Position numbers and translations under genes: made by a program. This document shows, piece by piece, positions 62,229 through 64,000 of a stretch of DNA of 64,000 bases. Source of the stretch: Sphingomonas sp. PP-CE-1A-559 (GTDB taxonomy: Bacteria > Pseudomonadota > Alphaproteobacteria > Sphingomonadales > Sphingomonadaceae); NCBI RefSeq assembly GCF_004340965.1, contig NZ_SLYA01000010.1:1-64000 (forward strand), written 5' to 3'. Position 1 is the stretch's first letter. The number at the start of each line of letters is the position of its first letter. The notes below the pieces were generated by a model. That model searched no databases and had not been told where the DNA came from. It saw only the letters and a list, made by a program, of their open reading frames with translations.

Positions 62229-63605
62229 TCACCCGACGTCAGTGATTGTTCGGTTGTCACAGTCACGCGACGCCTGATCACAATCCAACTGCACCGCAAC
62301 CTTCGCACCACCCAATTTGGAATCGGAGATCGTCAGCAAGCCGCCGTGAGCGCGCATGATCTGCTGAACGATCGCCAATCCCAGCCCGGATCCTGCAAGT
62401 CGGCGGTGCTGAGGATCGTCCCCCCGATAATAAGGCGCGAGGACTGCAGAGCGCTGATCGAGCGGTATTCCAGAACCATTGTCCTCTACAGCAAGGTGGA
62501 CCGCTCGGTCGCTTCGCGTAACGGACAAGTGTATCCGGCCGCGGCCGTATTTGCGGGCATTGTCGACGAGATTGGCGATCACGCGGCCCAACGCGTGGGC
62601 ATCGCCGAGGCAGGGTGCATCATGTAGGTCCGTCGTTATTTCGGGGGCGGTATCGCGCATTTCCCGCTCGATCACCTCTGCGGCTGCCAGGTCGGCTAGG
62701 TCCACGTGGTCGCGAACGCTGCCGGTCGTGCCCCGCGCAAAGGCGAGCGCGTCGGCAAGCATGGCGTCCATGCCATCCAGATCGGCTTCCAGCTTTGAGC
62801 GCGCCGGGTCGTCGAGCACCACGACCCGCAGACGCATACGCGTGAGAAGCGTCCGAAGGTCGTGGGAGATGGCCCCGATCATCAAGGATCGCTCTCCCAG
62901 CAGGTCGATCACGCGTCGTTGCATGGCGGTCACGGCTTGTGCCGTACGACGGATGTCAGCAGCGCCAACTAGCGTCATCGCCGTCGTGACGGCGGTCCCG
63001 TCGAAACGTTGGGTCGCCCGTACGAGGTCCCGGAGCGGCCGCGTCTCGCGTGCCGTCAACCACAAGGCCAGCAGCACGACGATAACCGCAAGAACCCCCA
63101 TCCAGAGGCTGGCCGGCAGGCCGAACAGGCGCGGTCGCTCTTGGTCCCCGGTCGCGTTGGTTGTCAGCACCAGCACGCTGCCGTCGGGCAGGCGAGCGAT
63201 TGCCCGCGCCAGAAAGCCTTCGATCGGGCTGCCTCTGCGAATAGGCCGGTAGCGAGGATCGGTGTAAGCCATCACCGGTGTGATGGTTCTTATGAACCCC
63301 TTCAGTTTTGCGGTGAGCTTCGGCGCGCGCTGCAACTCGCCAGGCGGCGGCGGGGTGGCCAGAATGACCGCGGATAGATCCGACCCGTTGGCCGCCCGCA
63401 GCAGAATTTGACGCAAGGGTGCACTCGGCCCGACCGCGAGGTCGATGATGCCCGCCGCCTGCCGAACGCGGGGAAAGGTCGATGGACGCCGGGGCCGCAG
63501 TTCGTCGTGGACGAGAATGAGTGTCACGCTGGTGGCACCCAGGAGAAGCACGCTGCCGACGAGGATCAGCAACAGCCGTCCGAACAGGTCGAAGCGCCCT
63601 CTCAT
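62229..63605 (-). CDS. two-component sensor histidine kinase
   Basis: A 458-residue membrane kinase. First helix about residues 8-30, a periplasmic region of about 125 residues, second helix about 160-180, HAMP linker, H-box (ISHDLRTLLTRMRLR, phospho-acceptor H248), N-box (VIANLVDNARKYG) and G-boxes (VEDNGSGIP, GSGLGLAIVQQIM). The Pro that normally follows HDLRT is Leu here (L253). ATG at 63605 has a GAGG site; a GTG six bases upstream is less likely. It lies 13 bases after the response regulator, its probable partner. The periplasmic signal is unknown. Confidence 0.9.
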   Translation of the reverse strand: MRGRFDLFGRLLLILVGSVLLLGATSVTLILVHDELRPRRPSTFPRVRQAAGIIDLAVGPSAPLRQILLRAANGSDLSAVILATPPPPGELQRAPKLTAKLKGFIRTITPVMAYTDPRYRPIRRGSPIEGFLARAIARLPDGSVLVLTTNATGDQERPRLFGLPASLWMGVLAVIVVLLALWLTARETRPLRDLVRATQRFDGTAVTTAMTLVGAADIRRTAQAVTAMQRRVIDLLGERSLMIGAISHDLRTLLTRMRLRVVVLDDPARSKLEADLDGMDAMLADALAFARGTTGSVRDHVDLADLAAAEVIEREMRDTAPEITTDLHDAPCLGDAHALGRVIANLVDNARKYGRGRIHLSVTRSDRAVHLAVEDNGSGIPLDQRSAVLAPYYRGDDPQHRRLAGSGLGLAIVQQIMRAHGGLLTISDSKLGGAKVAVQLDCDQASRDCDNRTITDVG

Positions 63606-63618
63606 CGCCACCTCGTTA

Positions 63619-64000
63619 TCAACGGCGTGTCGAGGCGGCGAGAATGTAGCCGGCGTTGCGGACGGTGCGAATGAGTACCGCGACCTCGTTACCCGACTCC
63701 TCCAATCGACGGCGCAACCGGCTCACCTGCATATCGATTGTCCGGTCGAACATGTCGGCGGTACGGCCCCGGGTGGCATCCAGAAGCTGATCACGCGACA
63801 ACACCCGTTGCGGCGCGCGTACGAAGCAGAGCAGCAGGTCATATTCGGACGCCGTCAACGCAACGTCACGTTCGTCCAGCATAACCCGCCGTGCATCCGG
63901 GTCGATCGTCAGATCGGCAACCCTCAGCACATCACCGTCCACCTGAGCACCGCCACGCCGCAGGACAGCTTTGATCCGCGACAGCAAGACACGGGGGTTG
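63619..64000 (-). CDS. OmpR/PhoB-type response regulator (partial)
   Basis: The 3' part of a response regulator that enters from beyond the window. Seen here are the end of the receiver domain (NPRVLLSRIKAVLRR) and the whole winged-helix DNA-binding domain (LRVADLTIDPDARRVML, LTASEYDLLLCFVRAPQRVLSRDQLL, IDMQVSRLRRRLEE, IRTVRNAGYIL). The phospho-acceptor Asp is outside the window. It is co-transcribed with the kinase gene that follows. Confidence 0.9.
   Translation of the reverse strand, partial: NPRVLLSRIKAVLRRGGAQVDGDVLRVADLTIDPDARRVMLDERDVALTASEYDLLLCFVRAPQRVLSRDQLLDATRGRTADMFDRTIDMQVSRLRRRLEESGNEVAVLIRTVRNAGYILAASTRR

Overview
The window reads as chromosome of a Sphingomonas-like alphaproteobacterium. 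The grounds are high GC with G/C-rich third positions, tightly overlapping ATGA/GTGA/TGATG gene junctions, three large TonB-dependent receptors each paired with degradative enzymes, a fused cytochrome oxidase subunit I/III, and a fused BcsA-BcsB. The genus is an inference; no rRNA or tRNA gene was seen.

Layout. 203-1299: a decayed ATP-grasp gene. 1460-7026: a cytochrome c oxidase operon (ctaC with fused cytochrome c, fused ctaD/E, a small membrane protein, ctaG, a tri-heme cytochrome). 7194-12186 (minus): a coupled operon of TonB receptor, calcium-dependent phosphoinositide phospholipase C and histidine-acid phytase, probably for scavenging phosphate or inositol phosphates. 12771-22988: a complete cellulose operon (bcsP/R-like, bcsQ, bcsAB fusion, bcsC, bcsD, GH8 bcsZ), followed by a dead sensor kinase (23100-23945). 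24350-32854: a glycan-use locus (ROK regulator, TonB receptor, DUF218 protein, GH92 alpha-mannosidase, MFS transporter) with a convincing ROK-type operator and a REP-like inverted repeat at the GH92 start. 32985-35378: msrA, a divergent tetR/GST pair with duplicated operators, and an ankyrin protein.

35795-48079 is the most interesting part: a Pel-type polysaccharide operon in rearranged form. PelA functions are split between a 1131-residue deacetylase with a DOMON/CBM9-like head, a cadherin-like module and a C-terminal RTX/type I secretion signal, and a separate GH114-type hydrolase. PelB is split into a TPR protein and a beta-barrel protein. PelD ends after its GAF domain and lacks the c-di-GMP-binding GGDEF domain. 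No pelC is seen. Just downstream on the other strand (48704-53422) lies a full type I secretion system (ABC ATPase, HlyD, TolC), the obvious candidate exporter for the RTX deacetylase. Cellulose and Pel together give this stretch two biofilm matrix systems within 36 kb.

54381-58212: a second TonB receptor plus a phytase-like esterase. 58504-61871: an SMR efflux protein, a frameshifted aspartyl protease and a gluzincin metallopeptidase. 62229-64000 (minus): a two-component pair whose response regulator runs off the window end.
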